A DNA stretch of 64,000 nt from Aspidapion aeneum (GCA_963576565.1 OY755039.1:29588602-29652601), one strand, 5' to 3'. Shown: positions 32,878 to 43,220, counted from the first letter of the stretch. The notes: generated by a model not told the origin, from the letters alone. Numbers and translations are program-made.

Positions 32878-33737
32878 TATATATAGAACTCGGTCGGGAG
32901 CAGTGTTCCATCAATCCGTTCGGCGGACATAAAACCGTCCAAAAAATCCCAATGCGCACGCAATGCAGTACGAGGACTGGTTTAAAACGGTTTTGGAGAT
33001 GTAACGACCAAATAACTGTCCAAAAACCGAATGCTGTTCGATTTACTTCAGTCATGTGATCATATGGGAAGGAGTTAAATTCAAAGTCACGTTACTAAAA
33101 GAAGCCGTCTGGAGTAAGGATAAATCGAAGGCAACGTATGAATTCGAGAGCACGAAATTAAAGGTGCACACAGAAAGGATTGCACAATTACATAGGATTA
33201 TCATAATATATTTTGAATTTTAGTTCTTTAAAATGCAGATACAATTACATTAATTTAATTTATATTCACAAACTATAAACCACTACAGACTGCCTAATAA
33301 ACTAAATATACCAAAAATTAAAACGAACTTGCATTAGCACATATTTTTGTGCGAAACTTCTGAAAAAATATTTATTTTTTCTAATAACACAAGTTTTATG
33401 TTATATTTATATATTTTTATTTTGTAATTTGATTTTTACAAAATATTTGAAAAAGTACCTACATATTATAGAAACCCTTAATATTCACAAGGTTTTTGCG
33501 ATTTTATTTATTTTTAGGAAATAGAGATCGTGCTACTCTGGTACTTTGGTAGGTATATATAGTTAATGACCTTAATGTCGATGCCTCAAAGCGAAGTCGT
33601 TTGTTCTTCCGCCAAATCTGGTCTAAAATTTCACATCCGGTGTTACCCCTCTTCTTTTAACTTTTAGTTCACAGGTCAGCGGAATTTTCTGCGATCAGGG
33701 TAAACCCTTATGTTTCTATTCCTATCCAATCACCTGC

Positions 33738-34361
33738 TTGAGGTGTTGAAAAAGTAACTATTCGTTACTCGAGTACTCGTTACTCGACAAATAACGGAGT
33801 AGCGAATACCGATCCGAAAATTAAATGATTACTTTCGTTACTTTGATTCCTTCGATTATTTTCGTATTTGTCTCTATTTTTATTTATTTTTAGATTTTAT
33901 GTATTCCTTTGCATGTAATACCCTGTTTCCACCAATGCATGTCCACCCCGATTCAAAAAACGCATCACGTGATGGGCCATGGATTTGCACCGGTTTTAAA
34001 TGCAGCGTCACCTAATGCGTTTTTTGAATCGGGGTGGCATGCATTGGTGGAAACAGGGTACAAGGCATTAGAATTTTAAAACAAAATTGTACAAAGGACA
34101 GTTTCTACGTAATTCCTACCTTAATTTTTTTAATTTTAGCCCGCATTTTGAAAATTTCAGTTGAATATTTCCATAATATCAACAACAAAAATATATCTAC
34201 AAGTAAATGATCTTCGAATTAACGACAGTCCGAGGATTTTGCACTGTCTGATTAAATTGAATACAGTTAAGTAACGATAGTAACAAATATATAAAATTAC
34301 TTAGTAAGTCGAGTAACGATTAGTAACGAGTATTCAAAAGAAACGAAAATCAACACATCTA
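33738..34361. mobile_element. hAT-like element with CGTTACTCG subterminal repeats
   Basis: ATCACCTGC flanks it on both sides (33729-33737 and 34362-34370). Left interior: GGTGTTGAAAAAGTAACTAT then CGTTACTCGAGTACTCGTTA. Right interior inverted: CGAGTAACGATTAGTAACGA then ATCAACAC. The 8-9-bp duplication and GTGTTGA-type ends suggest hAT. Non-coding. Confidence 0.6.
33921..34058. mobile_element. MITE with CCCTGTTTCCACCAATGCAT ends
   Basis: 138 bp, almost wholly inverted repeat: CCCTGTTTCCACCAATGCAT and its reverse complement at the right, followed inward by CCCGATTCAAAAAACGCAT and its partner. TA lies outside both ends. It sits inside the hAT-like element at 33738-34361. A truncated relative is at 42200-42315. 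Confidence 0.85.
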
Positions 34362-34573
34362 TCACCTGCTAAACTAGTTTTTCTTTTTCCAAGCAGGCTA
34401 CTCTATGCATGGTCATTATAGCTTTTTTCCATGTGGTATACCTACAACATTCCGCAGTCCCCTAGTAATAAAAATTAAGACGCTCTTGCAAAAAAATCAA
34501 CAGATGCTGCAGATGTTGCACAATTTTTTTTTGGAAATTTAAAAAATATTTTTATATTTACGTGGCTTACCAC

Positions 34574-35567
34574 CAGGGTTGCCAGACGTCCCGCCGTAGG
34601 GGGTACGGTCCCGCTTTTTGTAGCTCGGTCCCGCTTTTTTTTAATTCTATGAAAGTCCCGCATTTTATGCAAATTGTCCCGATTTTCCCGCTTTTTTTTT
34701 CATTTCTGTCCTATTTTTTTACGGTGTGTATCTTCTTATATATAACACAAATTTTATTTAAAAAAAATTGTGTGTGCTTAAGACCACACGGCAGAAGTGT
34801 AAACTTCAACAAGGCGAAATTAATAATACGAAATACAAGATTTTTTGCGTTGTCTATTGACAAAGTAATATACAAAGTAATAACACTGACATATTTATAA
34901 TTGCGTATAAATTACTCTGGTCAATTTTGCTCTATCGCTCTACTGACTGTTCCTCTCACAGTTAGTCGACCCGAGCCGACTTCACCCGAATGAGCGTTAC
35001 ATAGCCGAGCGTGACGGCTCAGTTCAATTCAGTACCCACAAAAAGTGCTAGACGCGCCTAAAGAAGTTTACACTTCAACAAACAATCGAACAGAAATGTT
35101 TTACTTTTTCGTTTAAGTTACTTTCTGATTTTAGGGCGGATATTTCTTATCTATACATACTTATCTTATGTGTTCATTCATATTTGTTTATTTTAAATAA
35201 TATTTACAAATCACTAAAAGAAATTACAGATCATATATTTTATTATGCATGGAATTTTGATAATCGAAATATAATGAAGACAATGGAAGTTTGAAACACA
35301 ACTTAATTTAAAAGTTTTTCACCTCTTCAATTAAAAAAAAACTCACTAACTTTAAATAGGTAGGTATAACATTTAAATGTTAAAATTAAATTGTTGAATG
35401 TATTTTGGAAACGTAAATAAATAAACACACCATTTGGTTCCTAAAAGACTCCTACACTAACTTTATGTTAAAATCGATGTAAATCTTTAGTATCTATTTA
35501 AAATTTTTGTGTTTACGCATTTACTTAATTTGTCCCGCTTTTTAATTTGAAAAATCTGGCAACCCTG
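34574..35567. mobile_element. hAT element, exact 8-bp target duplication
   Basis: Ends CAGGGTTGCCAGACGTCCCG and TCTGGCAACCCTG are inverted. CTTACCAC is repeated exactly at 34566-34573 and 35568-35575. Subterminal CCCGCTTTTT words recur at both ends. The 994 bp hold a 112-codon chance frame but no hAT transposase, so it is non-autonomous. Confidence 0.9.
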
Positions 35568-36040
35568 CTTACCACTAACTTTTGTCATGTGTTAAAATTG
35601 GTTGTGAAACTCAATTTATTTTAACAAAAATTTTGATTTTTTGGGTTATCGCAGTTTTTTGAATTTTCTCAGACAAATGTAAATTTAATGTAATTTTATG
35701 GTTTTATTTTGATATCAGAGGTGATGTAAACTAGAAATGTGTGTGTTTTACATACAATTTTTCCACGCCTTCTAATGCGCCTGTCTGCAATCCTTGTATT
35801 TCAGAGGAGTCCGAAACCAGTTTAGGTTGCTTGATGGAACGGAAAACTGACTGTCCGATAACAGTACAATGTCGACCTGAAACGCAAAAAGGATTTTTCG
35901 TACCGTTTTAAGACCGTCGCACGCGTTGATGGAACGAACTTATAATAGGTCGTCGGTATAACCATGGAATAAATAATATTTCTTCGATGGTATAACCGAT
36001 ATGTCGTAATATCCGATATCGTTATAAGCGATATTCACTG

Positions 36041-36685
36041 TATCAGCGTTGTTTATCAGTGATTATTTTTTCTTGAAAGGAATATTGCACAAGGAAAGTT
36101 CTGTTGTGCTCGATGTAATAAAAACGCGACATTAGGCTGTTATGGTTGGTTATATCGTTGTTTGAGGAGAGTACCTCAAACAACGGTTATATTATACAGG
36201 TCGGGTTATTTGAGCACCTTAACTTTGGCCAATTTTTTTTTATTTCCAATTTTCAAAATTCTTGAAAATTTTGGCAAAACCTAAATTTTTTAGAATTTTG
36301 AAAAGAGTTGAAGCTTTGAAAAATGTTGATTTTTTTTGTAACTTAAATGAATTTTATTGTTTACCTGTGCGCATATTTCCAGGAATACACGTCCCTATTA
36401 AAACTGCAGCGGCCTGAATTTTTTCAAACAGTTGGCAACACAGCAAAGATCAGCTGCTGTTTGCCACAGCGTTACGTCAAAACGGCCCGTATGAAGTTGT
36501 CCTTTGTTATTTAAAAAAAAATAAGTCAAAAAAGTTTTGATCTACTTTTAACATTCCAGAAACCTAAACCTACATTCTCCTTCATCTTAAGAAGAAGTGT
36601 AAAAGTTACAATATCTAAAGAACATCAAAGATTAGGATAAAATTTTATGGATTAGAAAAAACTAACTTTAAAGACCCATCTAAAA
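36041..36685. other. 5' flank and likely leader of Ube2j2
   Basis: No repeat pair recognised. The last ~150 bp before the ATG, including the AAGAAGAAGTGTAAAAGT stretch, probably form promoter and 5' leader. No TATA box is convincing. Confidence 0.4.
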
Positions 36686-37375
36686 ATGGCACCTAAAGTT
36701 AACAGTATCACCAGAGGCGCCACGGCGAGGCTAAAACAAGACTACATGCGCCTGAAGAAAGATCCTGTTCCTTACATTAATGCAGAGCCATTACCATCAG
36801 ACATACTTGAGTGGCATTACTGTATAAATGGACCTGAGAATTCACCTTATGAAGGTGGCTTTTACCATGGGAAATTGGTTTTTCCAAGAGACTTTCCATT
36901 TAAGCCCCCAGCGGTCTACATAATTACGCCAAATGGAAGGTTCAAGACAAATAAGAAGCTTTGTCTGAGTATTTCTGACTTTCATCCTGACACATGGAAT
37001 CCTGCATGGAGTGTTTCCACAATTTTGACAGGGTTATTAAGCTTCATGTTAGAGAAAAGTCCAACATTGGGTAGTATAGAAACCACAGACTATGACAAAA
37101 GACAACTGGCTTATCAGTCATTGGACTTCAACTTACAAGATGCCCAATTTTGTGATTTGTTTCCTGAGATTGTTGAACAGATAAAGGCAGAATTAGAGAA
37201 AAGGAAGAGCCGTAAAGTAATAACTGAATACTCAAATTTGGTCCACCAACCATCAAGCCAACACAGCAATCTTCAGGCATGTTTAACAAACCTCTGTGTG
37301 ATCATTGGTTTTGCAGCTTTTGCCTTTATGGTCAAATATGTTTTAACTACCATGTCAGATTTTGAGAAATCATAA
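36686..37375 (+). CDS. Ube2j2: Ubiquitin-conjugating enzyme E2 J2 (ER-anchored, Ubc6 family)
   Basis: A 229-residue E2 enzyme that passes ubiquitin from E1 to substrates in ER-associated degradation, anchored in the ER membrane by its tail with the catalytic core in the cytosol. The UBC fold occupies residues about 14-150: GPENSPYEGGFYHGKLVFPR, FPFKPPAVYIITPNGRFKTN, then KKLCLSISDFHPDTWNPAWS, where Cys93 is the predicted active site. The CLSISDFHP wording and the lack of the usual HPN tripeptide before it are hallmarks of the J-type E2s. A single hydrophobic segment, LCVIIGFAAFAFMVKYVL (about 203-220), is the C-terminal tail anchor. Length matches animal UBE2J2 with a somewhat shorter linker. 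The start is the Met before the conserved VNSITRGATARLKQDYMRL. The whole frame is in one exon and intact. Confidence 0.97.
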   Translation: MAPKVNSITRGATARLKQDYMRLKKDPVPYINAEPLPSDILEWHYCINGPENSPYEGGFYHGKLVFPRDFPFKPPAVYIITPNGRFKTNKKLCLSISDFHPDTWNPAWSVSTILTGLLSFMLEKSPTLGSIETTDYDKRQLAYQSLDFNLQDAQFCDLFPEIVEQIKAELEKRKSRKVITEYSNLVHQPSSQHSNLQACLTNLCVIIGFAAFAFMVKYVLTTMSDFEKS

Positions 37376-37470
37376 TGAATTTTTGAAAATTATAATTAAT
37401 TATTTCTCAGATTGTACAGCTATTTAAGATTTATAAATAGTTTATAGGTTTAGGTTGATTAAAAAAACAT

Positions 37471-37476
37471 AATAAA
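37471..37476 (+). terminator. Likely Ube2j2 polyadenylation signal
   Basis: AATAAA lies 96 bp past the stop codon, the first canonical signal downstream, followed by a GT/T-rich stretch (GGTCTCTGGTTTGTGC) near 37492. Confidence 0.5.
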
Positions 37477-37690
37477 CATTAATATAGGTGTTAGGTCTCT
37501 GGTTTGTGCAATTCCTTTTTTTATGTTCCAGAATCCACTATTAGTCAACAGTGAATTTGGGGGAAGAGAAACAAAAATCAAAACTAAAAAACTGATAAGT
37601 ACCTACCTCACCTGAGCTTGACAACTTTAAATGAAAACTTTTTAAAAAAAAATTTCTACTTTTCTAAAACAACAGTATGACAGTTACAGT

Positions 37691-38487
37691 TAGGGTTGCA
37701 AACCTGTCCTGATTTTTGGCAAAATGTCCTGTATCCTGACAACACTCTTCTCAGGACAGCAAATGTCCTGATTTTTTGAGCATAGAAAAATAAAATGCTT
37801 CTCAAATCTGTAAAGTTGATGATTTTAAAAAAAGTGTAACTTAATTTAATATAATTATACATTTCTTAGTCCATTGATTTAGTGTAAAATATTTAATGTT
37901 ATCATATTATGCCACCCCCAAAGGAGATAAATATTTCGATTTTTCTAAATACATACCATCCACTGATGATGTCATGTTGTAAAAACATTATTTTTAGCAT
38001 TTTTTAAGGGCTTTCCAATGAAGTATTACAACATCAATCACAGCCCCCTCAAATTAACAAGTGCGATCCTTCTTTAAAATACAACACTGTCAAAGGCGGA
38101 CATTTCCATTATTTTCTTGCCAGTCTATATTTTTTTGTTTTCAAAATAGTCAAAATTTTAGATAGTGTCAAAGTTTATTTATTCAAAATGTTTAAATACA
38201 ATACTACATTACATTTAATTATATATAACATCTAATACTAAGCACCTAGGAGACTAAACTCCTGTATGTGCTAAAGCAATATAATTTTTATTAGATAAGT
38301 AGTTGTTATTAAATAAGTACCTACTAAATATGTAATGTCTATGTAAGGCAAAATTAAGAAGTTTTTTTAAAATTCATTTTGTTTTATTTTTTGATAAAAA
38401 TTTGTGGATGTCCTGATTTTGGATCAAATGTCCTGACAATTTAAAACAAATGTCCTGACAAATCTAAATTCAAAGTTGGCAACCCTA
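37691..38487. mobile_element. hAT element with TGTCCTGAT subterminal repeats
   Basis: Ends TAGGGTTGCAAACCTGTCCT and GTTGGCAACCCTA are inverted. Flanks GTTACAGT (37683-37690) and GTTATAGT (38488-38495) form an 8-bp duplication with one mismatch. AATGTCCTGA words occur at least six times near the two ends, probable transposase-binding repeats. No transposase coding in 797 bp. Confidence 0.88.
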
Positions 38488-38824
38488 GTTATAGTTAAAG
38501 TTTTTTAGTACAGGTCTGCAAAATTTATTAAAAACTATATTTTTCTAAATATGACTTTTGCCAAACTGTGTAGGTATTTTGTTTCAACTGATTTTTGAAA
38601 GTGAATCTTGAAAAACCAGGTTAAAATTATGTATATAATAGGTAAAAATTGGAACTTTGATGGAACACTTCACAAATCAAAATTAGGATGAATGGTCCTG
38701 TTACTCAATGCTACCATTAAAAGAAAAAGGGTAGTGTGTACCCAAAGGGCATTCTTGAGGAAAACAAGTTTAAAGTTCAGATATTTTCTTTCTAGATCAC
38801 ATTACATACTTTTTCTAATCCTTA
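38488..38824. other. No gene recognised
   Basis: Intergenic AT-rich DNA between the hAT element and the next MITE. Confidence 0.35.
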
Positions 38825-39121
38825 AGGGGCCTACACGCGAGCATTTCTTGAGATTAGTACGCGCACTAATATCTGCATACATGTACGTTTGGTGGAATTG
38901 CCTACACACATGAAGACAAAATTAAATGTTCTAAACATAAACACGATAATATCAATGCGTTTTGCCTAGACACCGAGAGATTAGCTCGCGTACATCGTGC
39001 GCGCGAACTAATCTTCGAGAGATATTTTAGGTGGATATTGTCTACATACGAAGAGATTAGTATGCGCAAACTTGTACGCGCGTACTAATCCCTAGAAATG
39101 TTCGCATGTCTGTAGGCCCCT
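38825..39121. mobile_element. MITE with AGGGGCCTACA ends
   Basis: AGGGGCCTACACGCGAGCAT and ATGTCTGTAGGCCCCT are inverted ends. The arms continue through GAGATTAGTACGCGC / GCGCGTACTAATC, and inner copies of GAGATTAG...GCGCG recur (38980-39030, 39050-39090). 297 bp, non-coding. Confidence 0.8.
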
Positions 39122-39496
39122 CTACATTTTGGCAATATTTTGCAGATGCTGGCAATTACCATGGTAATTCTGCCCTTGTGCACCTGTACAGATTAATTCT
39201 GTGTTGGTTAAAGACTGCCATGTTTTTAGGATTGACAGAAAAATATATTTCTTGAAATTTTTTAAATACTTTAAGTAATAAGCTCTTTACAGAGCTAATA
39301 TATTTCAGTTCTGTAACAACATCCTTAGAACAGTGAACTAGCAATTTTAGAAGACAATATCAATCAATATGTTTATATTAAAATAAATACTGAAAGTTAA
39401 TAGAATGCAGGTTAAATACCTCTAACATTTTTGACATTGTGGCTTAAATAGTTTTGTATCCTGAGTGAGAGCTTTGACAGTCTAAGAAACTTGCAT

Positions 39497-39631
39497 TTAC
39501 AACACTGGATTTTGAAGCATATCTGCATAAGCTCCACTTATTAAATCTTTTTCTTCAATATTTAATTTTCCCATTAGATCATGACAAATTTTTTCTCCAT
39601 CTTGTATTGACTGACCATCATCTAGTACTAC
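39497..39631 (-). CDS. CYTH gene exon 3
   Basis: Codons 130-173 plus TAA, after acceptor GTTTTAG. VVLDDGQSIQDGEKICHDLM then DLISGAYADML completes the barrel and the C-terminal helix. Confidence 0.92.
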   Translation of the reverse strand, partial: VVLDDGQSIQDGEKICHDLMGKLNIEEKDLISGAYADMLQNPVL

Positions 39632-41264
39632 CTAAAACACAGTTCATATATAAAAACTGACAATAAGTCACTGGAGTTGTTTGTTGTTTCCTTTCGCACA
39701 TCAAGCTGTTGAAAGGGAAAAACGGCATATTCATTGGCAAAAAGTTTGTGTGTTTGGTGTGTATACCTCTTCACCTTGCCTGCGGCACAAGCTGCAACTG
39801 ACAAAATAATTTAAAATTTGCTAGTCATTTCTTAAAAATTACCTCTAATTCCATAAAATCTCCTAATCCTTCTACAGTATCAATATGTATTCTAGTTTTG
39901 CACATCAAAAATAAATATCTAACTTTTTTTACATCAATTTTTGTCCCTAATGCCTTCTCCAGAACTTTGTGCACACCTTGAGTTTCATCTCTTGTATGCA
40001 ATGCCACTTTTTCATAGGTAGAGAGTTTTGGGCCGTCACTGTTTGTGCGATCATAGAAAATCAGTTCGGAACTCTAAAAAGCAACACAAACTTTAACTTT
40101 AACTAAGTAAAATCTTTTTTTTTTGTGAAGATGGCGATGTTCAGATTTTAAATAGGAGTAAAGGAAACAAAACAAATGCTATCAGCAGTTTTTTTTCTTT
40201 TTTAAGATAATTTACCTACCTGCAGCAATAGGTAGGGTTTGTGTTTATTCTTGTGTTTAACTCTGCTGTCCTTAAGCTAGAATGCCACTGTACATATAAA
40301 ATTTTCCTAGTTTTCAATAAAAAATCTGGAAAATAATAAATCTCAAATAAATGATGATCCTTGATAATTGTAAGTTATTTGTTTCTTGAAAACCATAAAA
40401 GCTAAAGATTTTCTTATAAAAATTAATGTAGAATAATGTGATTAAGATGGCACCAACAAATCAAAATTGTCCAAATGTTGGATAATGGCATTATAAATAA
40501 ATAAATAGTTCTTTATTTCCAACAGTTAAAAAAAACCACTTACAGGAAAAAAAGGGATTGATATGAATGGATTTATTAGCTACAAAAATATAGAAACCAA
40601 ATTTACATTTAAATACTTATAGTATATCTAAACATGTAATAGTAATAATTAGGTACACATTTTTATTACACACACAGATCACATTTTTTTTTAGATTTTA
40701 ACTTTTAAAACAGTAAAAAATAAATAAAAACCTATCTATGTCTAACTTATACCCATTTGTAATGACATCATTTTTGTTTATCTTTGTTTAGTATATTATA
40801 AACAGCGGTGACAATAAACTTTTTAAAAAAAGTAGTGTCTATGATTCAAATAGGTAGGTAATTGGTTCTGTGAAGTATCTGTCACTGTCAATCAAAAAAC
40901 ATTGATTGGCAAAAATAGCTATGCCATACGTTTTTTTCTCAACTGGTGACGTCATTACAAATGCATATATGTTAGACTATATCTATAATAGCTAAAGTTC
41001 ATACAGCATACACCCATTCCTACCTAGTTACATACTTTTTGGACAAAAAATGTACGGCAGAACTATAATAGTGTTGAGCTGTTTATATTATGTAATTTCA
41101 AAAAATACCTGATCAAGTCGTCTCAGCTTAAGCCTGCCGTTGGATGAGTGGTAAAATGTGTCATGTTGTTTTAAAATTGTTGGCTCACTATTGGTCAAAA
41201 TTTTAGCCTTTTCTAAAAGTGCTTTGATGTCCCGCACTCGTGCTTTAATTTCTATATTCCTCAT
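39497..41264 (-). CDS. CYTH-domain protein (class IV adenylyl cyclase / ThTPase-like fold), whole gene
   Basis: Three exons, 41264-41109, 40073-39843 and 39631-39497, give 173 residues with GT-AG introns, both in phase 0. CYTH proteins bind triphosphate substrates in a tunnel of acidic and basic strands; the physiological substrate of this animal subgroup is not established. The N-terminal MRNIEIKARVRD holds the EIK part of the ExExK signature (the first Glu is replaced by Asn). Other family blocks are LKQHDTFYHSSNGRLKLRRL, ELIFYDRTNSDGPKLSTYEK, LFLMCKTRIHIDTVEGLGDF followed by MELE, and EEKDLISGAYADML at the end. The start is the only Met before the signature. Intron 1 (1,035 bp) carries a LINE tail and a MITE. 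It lies head-to-head with Naa15, 3.4 kb apart. Confidence 0.92.
39843..40073 (-). CDS. CYTH gene exon 2
   Basis: Codons 53-129 after acceptor TTTTTAG, ending GAG before the donor GTAATT. It holds the central barrel strands with KTRIHIDTVEGLGDFMELE, including the conserved R, D and E residues. Confidence 0.92.
40495..40735 (-). mobile_element. LINE 3'-end fragment in CYTH intron 1
   Basis: On the minus strand GGAAATAAAGAACTATTTAT then TTATTTATAATGCC gives the AATAAAGA...(ATTT)n tail seen at the 3' end of the LINE at 30910. Only untranslated sequence is present. Confidence 0.55.
40736..40982. mobile_element. MITE copy in CYTH intron 1
   Basis: GTCTAACTTATACCCATTTG then TAATGAC at the left is mirrored by GTCATTACAAATG...GTTAGAC at the right. 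Internal ATAAACAGCGGTGACAATAA and AAATAGGTAGGTAATTGGTT match the copy at 49184-49430 at about 93%. Confidence 0.85.
41109..41264 (-). CDS. CYTH gene exon 1
   Basis: Codons 1-52, from ATG at 41264 to CAG before the donor GTATTT. It carries the EIK metal/triphosphate-binding signature and GRLKLRRLDQ. Confidence 0.92.
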
Positions 41265-41358
41265 TAATTTCTTTTACTTTTATCGAAAATAAAACAGACA
41301 AATCAAAAAATTGTGGTTAGGTTTAATTGCAACAGTCCTGTTGCAACACAACAAGCGG

Positions 41359-41430
41359 TCCGAACTAGAAGCCCTCGATACATTTGACAATTGTTATTGT
41401 CAAATGTATCGAGGGCCTCTAGTCCGAACT
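41359..41430. mobile_element. 56-bp hairpin flanked by an 8-bp direct repeat
   Basis: TCCGAACT at 41359-41366 and 41423-41430 brackets AGAAGCCCTCGATACATTTG...CAAATGTATCGAGGGCCTCT. The arms pair almost perfectly over about 26 bases around TGTT. It has the same architecture as 6881-6948 but unrelated sequence. It lies about 100 bp upstream of the CYTH start codon, so it may sit in the promoter or leader. Confidence 0.75.
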
Positions 41431-41837
41431 AAACTCCAAATAGTGTTTGGTTGAAATTTTTTCAGGCCCACGCTGTTGAGGTGACCAAAGAAAATAGGTG
41501 AATTTGGCTATTATAGCGCTGCGAAAATAAAGTGCTATAAAGGACACGAAGATAATTCAAAAATAAAAAAAATGGAATAACTAGACTGAATCATTTTAAA
41601 AGGACAAGCTTAGCTATTAAAACAATCATAAATAAATGCTTTAAAAATTTTAGATCATAATTTATAAAATTATCATTATTTTAAAAAATTCTAAAATACA
41701 TTCAGATTACTTAATTTATTTGAGTATATAAGATTTTGTTCTAGTATAGTTTACAGCTACCATCAGTACATATTTTCACTCATATGTTATAAAAGGTCTC
41801 ACATGATATCTAAGAGCGATTTTTCAAAAAGTTACAG
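41431..41837. other. No gene recognised
   Basis: AT-rich intergenic DNA upstream of the CYTH gene. Confidence 0.35.
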
Positions 41838-42186
41838 CGGCGGTTATTAATAATAATTGAACTGTAACAAAAATTACATTGCGCCTAATTGCACGGGTCA
41901 TCGGCCACCTTTGGAACCCAAGACCGGGTATTTTTTTTATCCCGTCCGTTTGTCCCTTAGAATGGCCTACCGACTGAAGGAGTGTGTAACAAAATCCGCC
42001 TTCACCGGCCTGATTGGCGTGAATGAAGGGGTAGGACAATATTACATTTTACACTCCCCAGGAATCTTATAATTGTCTGCCGCACCCGACCTCAGCAACC
42101 GCCGGGGATCGAACCCGCCACTGTAGCAAGCGAGATTCCTTAACTCACTTGTGTTCAATGCGCGAACACACCGAGCCACCACGGCT
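41838..42186 (-). mobile_element. tRNA-derived SINE
   Basis: On the minus strand the head AGCCGTGGTGGCTCGGTGTG starts near 42186, with a polymerase III A-box-like TGGCTCGGTGTG. GGGTTCGATCCCCGG about 55 bases downstream is a good B box. A body of about 230 bp unrelated to tRNA follows, and the tail region has ATTATTATTAAT-like sequence. The intact A/B spacing supports a tRNA-derived SINE and not a tRNA gene, since no cloverleaf closes. Confidence 0.8.
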
Positions 42187-42199
42187 ACTTACATTGCGG

Positions 42200-42315
42200 G
42201 TTTTTTTTTAAAAACTCATCACGTGTGATGGGCTATGGATTTGCACCGGTTTTAAATGCAGCGTCACCTGATGCGTTTTTTGAATCGGAGTGGGCATGCA
42301 TTGGTGGAAACAGGG
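42200..42315. mobile_element. Truncated copy of the CCCTGTTTCC MITE
   Basis: Matches 33950-34058, including TTTGCACCGGTTTTAAATGC and AGCGTCACCTGATGCG, and ends TTGGTGGAAACAGGG. The left ~30 bp including the terminal repeat are missing. Confidence 0.8.
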
Positions 42316-43220
42316 TATTAGGTGTTTGTCTCTTAAAATAAAATATTGGTTACAATACTACTATTCGAGAAATATTAAATTAAATTATATTTATAATGAA
42401 ATCAGCCAGATAAATATTTTTGCACTAAACGTGTGTTTTTTACAAATTGTAATCGTTTGCTTGCACATGTTACAAAGAAGCACTACTCCCTTTAAATTTC
42501 TTTAATATTTTGACAATAGATACAAATCACCATCAGTTGATGATAATAATAAATGTAATTCAAAATAATTAATTTTAGCACCGGGGAGGTTTAACAATTT
42601 ATTGCCCGCAAATCTATGAACGAGGGTTAAAATGCCTGCAGTCGTTAAAGTGTCTTATTATTATAATATAAAGAGAGCATTTGAAGCCAATGATGATGAG
42701 AAAATGGAAAAGTACGGAATTAAAGAGCTGGCATTAAAATTATTTGAAGATTTTTTAACACACCGAGAACAAAGTACAAGAATAATCAAGCAAGATCAAG
42801 AAGTACGTCAAATATTGTATACTCAAACTAATCGTAGACGACACTATATTATGAAATTTAAAATGTAACAAGCCTTATTAATTTTGGATTTAGAAAACTT
42901 AATACTAGTAAAAATATTAATATTATTAAATAAATAATAGATAAAACCAAATACATTATTCATGGTAGTATCATAATTTAAAGAAACTCAAAAACAATAA
43001 TCTTAAATGTGATATTAGAATTGAGGCAAACAAAATTGAAAAAGTTGGTGTATTTAAAAATTTGGGTTTTATAATTGATACAAAATTAAATTTTAATGCT
43101 GACTGTGATTATGTAAAAAAGAAAATAGCAGAAAATGTTAGATTACTCTATTGAATTAGTACGTGTGACTATCTTTACTCGCCTTACAATATATAATACA
43201 ATAATAGCGTCACAACCCAA

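Larger units (their letters stand above)
30910..32880 (-). mobile_element. 5'-truncated LINE with (ATTT)n tail
   Basis: On the minus strand the 3' end reads AATAAAGATATTATTTATTT, then TATTTATAA, a short-repeat tail instead of poly(A). The RT coding region begins at 32877, where the element is truncated. No target duplication recognised. Confidence 0.8.
30834..36040. mobile_element. Tigger-like element split by nested insertions
   Basis: Left end: TA then CTGTGAATATCGGTTATAAC. Right end, reverse complement: TA then CAGTGAATATCGCTTATAAC. TA-flanked CAGTG ends are typical of pogo/Tigger elements. The 5.2-kb span now holds a LINE (30910-32880), a hAT candidate (33738-34361) that itself holds a MITE, and a hAT element (34574-35567). 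No transposase was recognised in the residual sequence. The two ends could also belong to two separate decayed copies. Confidence 0.5.

Noticed and set aside
34562..34900. 112-codon frame as a gene
   Set aside because: It begins before the hAT target duplication and runs through its terminal repeat; composition is low complexity.
41367..41422. microRNA precursor
   Set aside because: Near-perfect pairing, a tiny loop and flanking 8-bp direct repeats fit a mobile hairpin better than a Drosha substrate.
42095..42186. tRNA gene on the minus strand
   Set aside because: A and B boxes are present but acceptor and anticodon stems do not close, and a SINE body follows.
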